Below are positions 62,666-64,000 of a stretch of DNA of 64,000 nucleotides, one piece after another. A program made the translations under genes and the position numbers. Source of the DNA: Diploptera punctata (lineage: Eukaryota; Arthropoda; Insecta; Blattodea; Blaberidae); NCBI GenBank assembly GCA_030220185.1, contig JASPKZ010007795.1, positions 2,039,001 through 2,103,000 of the forward strand. The letters are read 5' to 3'. The notes under the pieces are model-generated. The model ran no database searches. It worked only from the letters and a program-made list of their open reading frames with translations, and was not told where the DNA came from. Each line of letters begins with the position of its first letter. Within the stretch, counting starts at the first letter, position 1.

Positions 62666-63980
62666 GGGGATATGTGCTGCAAAAACAGAAGCCGTGAATA
62701 TGGAATGGTAATTTGTATGGGTATATAGGGGATATGTGCTGCAAAAACAGAAGCCGTGAATATGGAATGGTAATTTGTATGGGTATATAGGGGATATGTG
62801 CTGCAAAAACAGAAGCCGTGAATATGGAATGGTAATTTGTATGGGTATATAGGGGATATGTGCTGCAAAAACAGAAGCCGTGAATATGGAATGGTAATTT
62901 GTATGGGTATATAGGGGATATGTGCTGCAAAAACAGAAGCCGTGAATATGGAATGGTAATTGTATGGGTATATAGGGGATATGTGCTGCAAAAACAGAAG
63001 CCGTGAATATGGAATGGTAATTTGTATGGGTATATAGGGGATATGTGCTGCAAAAAACAGAAGCCGTGAATATGGAATGGTAATTTGTATGGGTATATAG
63101 GGGATATGTGCTGCAAAAACAGAAGCCGTGAATATGGAATGGTAATTTGTATGGGTATATAGGGGATATGTGCTGCAAAAACAGAAGCCGTGAATATGGA
63201 ATGGTAATTTGTATGGGTATATAGGGGATATGTGCTGCAAAAACAGAAGCCGTGAATATGGAATGGTAATTTGTATGGGTATATAGGGGATATGTGCTGC
63301 AAAAACAGAAGCCGTGAATATGGAATGGTAATTTGTATGGGTATATAGGGGATATGTGCTGCAAAAACAGAAGCCGTGAATATGGAATGGTAATTTGTAT
63401 GGGTATATAGGGGATATGTGCTGCAAAAACAGAAGCCGTGAATATGGAATGGTAATTTGTATGGGTATATAGGGGATATGTGCTGCAAAAACAGAAGCCG
63501 TGAATATGGAATGGTAATTTGTATGGGTATATAGGGGATATGTGCTGCAAAAACAGAAAGCCGTGAATATGGAATGGTAATTTGTATGGGTATATAGGGG
63601 ATATGTGCTGCAAAAACAGAAGCCGTGAATATGGAATGGTAATTTGTATGGGTATATAGGGGATATGTGCTGCAAAAACAGAAGCCGTGAATATGGAATG
63701 GTAATTTGTATGGGTATATAGGGGATCTGTGCTGCAAAAACATAAGCCGTGAATATGGAATGGTAATTTGTATGGGTAGATATGGGATATGTTTCTGCCA
63801 AAACATAAGCCTTGAATATGGAATGGTACTTTGTATGGGTATATAGGGGATATGTGCTGCAAAAACAGAAGCCGTGAATATGGAATGGTAATTTGTATGG
63901 GTATATAGGGGATATGTGCTGCAAAAACAGAAGCCGTGAATATGGAATGGTAATTTGTATGGGTATATAGGGGATACGTT
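62666..63980 (+). repeat. 62-bp minisatellite, about 21 copies
   Basis: Unit starts GGGGATATGTGCTGCAAAAA and includes GAAGCCGTGAATATGGAATG; successive starts at 62666, 62728 and so on to 63970. Most copies are identical, with single-base indels near 62960, 63050 and 63560 and a cluster of substitutions in the copies at 63720-63840. Since 62 is not a multiple of 3 and the unit has no stop in any minus-strand frame, all three minus frames stay open for over 1.2 kb; these are not genes. Confidence 0.95.
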
Positions 63981-64000
63981 CCAAGATTACAAAATAGAAT

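Noticed and set aside
62529..63984. Three overlapping minus-strand open frames of more than 400 codons
   Set aside because: They are the frame-rotated reading of a 62-bp tandem repeat with no stop codon; no domain, codon pattern or start context supports a gene.

Overview
This is a piece of an AT-rich animal nuclear genome, most likely an insect with a large, transposon-laden genome (hemimetabolous, perhaps cockroach/termite-like; this is inference). There is no bacterial-style gene packing. I support three host genes, all split by introns: SMCO4 (minus, coding exon 12065-12247), SLC25A51-type mitochondrial NAD+ carrier (plus, exons 13014-13196 and 51731-52447, separated by a 38.5-kb phase-0 intron) and SDF2 (plus, exons from 52620 and 52871-53066, continuing beyond or hidden in the repeats to the right). 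SMCO4 and SLC25A51 are divergent, with 766 bp between their start codons. SLC25A51 and SDF2 are tandem, with only 172 bp between stop and start.

Almost everything else is transposable elements, many nested. 1-12 kb: a hAT-like element (1825-2916), a degraded LINE (3440-4606), and five Penelope-like (PLE) insertions. 13.5-17.7 kb: long-unit tandem repeats. 19.3-21.5 kb: tRNA-derived SINEs and a Harbinger-like element. 21.7-28.5 kb: one dead LINE broken by a DD41D mariner-like element, a PLE that itself holds a piggyBac-like element, a second piggyBac-like element and a 92-bp PLE stub. 28.8-34.9 kb: a second dead LINE (minus) broken by a Tc1 element, a PLE and a small LINE fragment. 35-43.8 kb: more LINEs, a second Harbinger copy and more PLEs. 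44.4-51.2 kb: a 126-bp hammerhead-bearing insertion, an intact SINE, piggyBac and LINE remains, a LINE ORF1 (gag-like) next to a 54-T tract, and a pogo/Tigger remnant. 53.1-58.6 kb: the 13.5-17.7 kb repeat family again, partly inverted, split by a piggyBac-like element. 59.0-61.7 kb: a PLE with RT and GIY-YIG coding remnants. 62.67-63.98 kb: a 62-bp minisatellite.

The most striking system is the PLE population. At least a dozen insertions have 11-14 bp target-site duplications that I could find by eye. Most are inverted doublets: two copies joined at their 5' ends with both 3' ends facing outward, and only one of the two carrying the terminal ~35-70 nt tail. Several encode GIY-YIG endonuclease fragments, and several contain hammerhead-ribozyme cores (best at 44511-44561 minus, 37425-37462 minus and 37538-37575 plus). 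Hammerheads and inverted copies are known for PLEs; the density, the tail asymmetry, the covarying terminal hairpin and the tiny hammerhead-only insertion deserve follow-up. All boundaries were read by eye, without alignment software.
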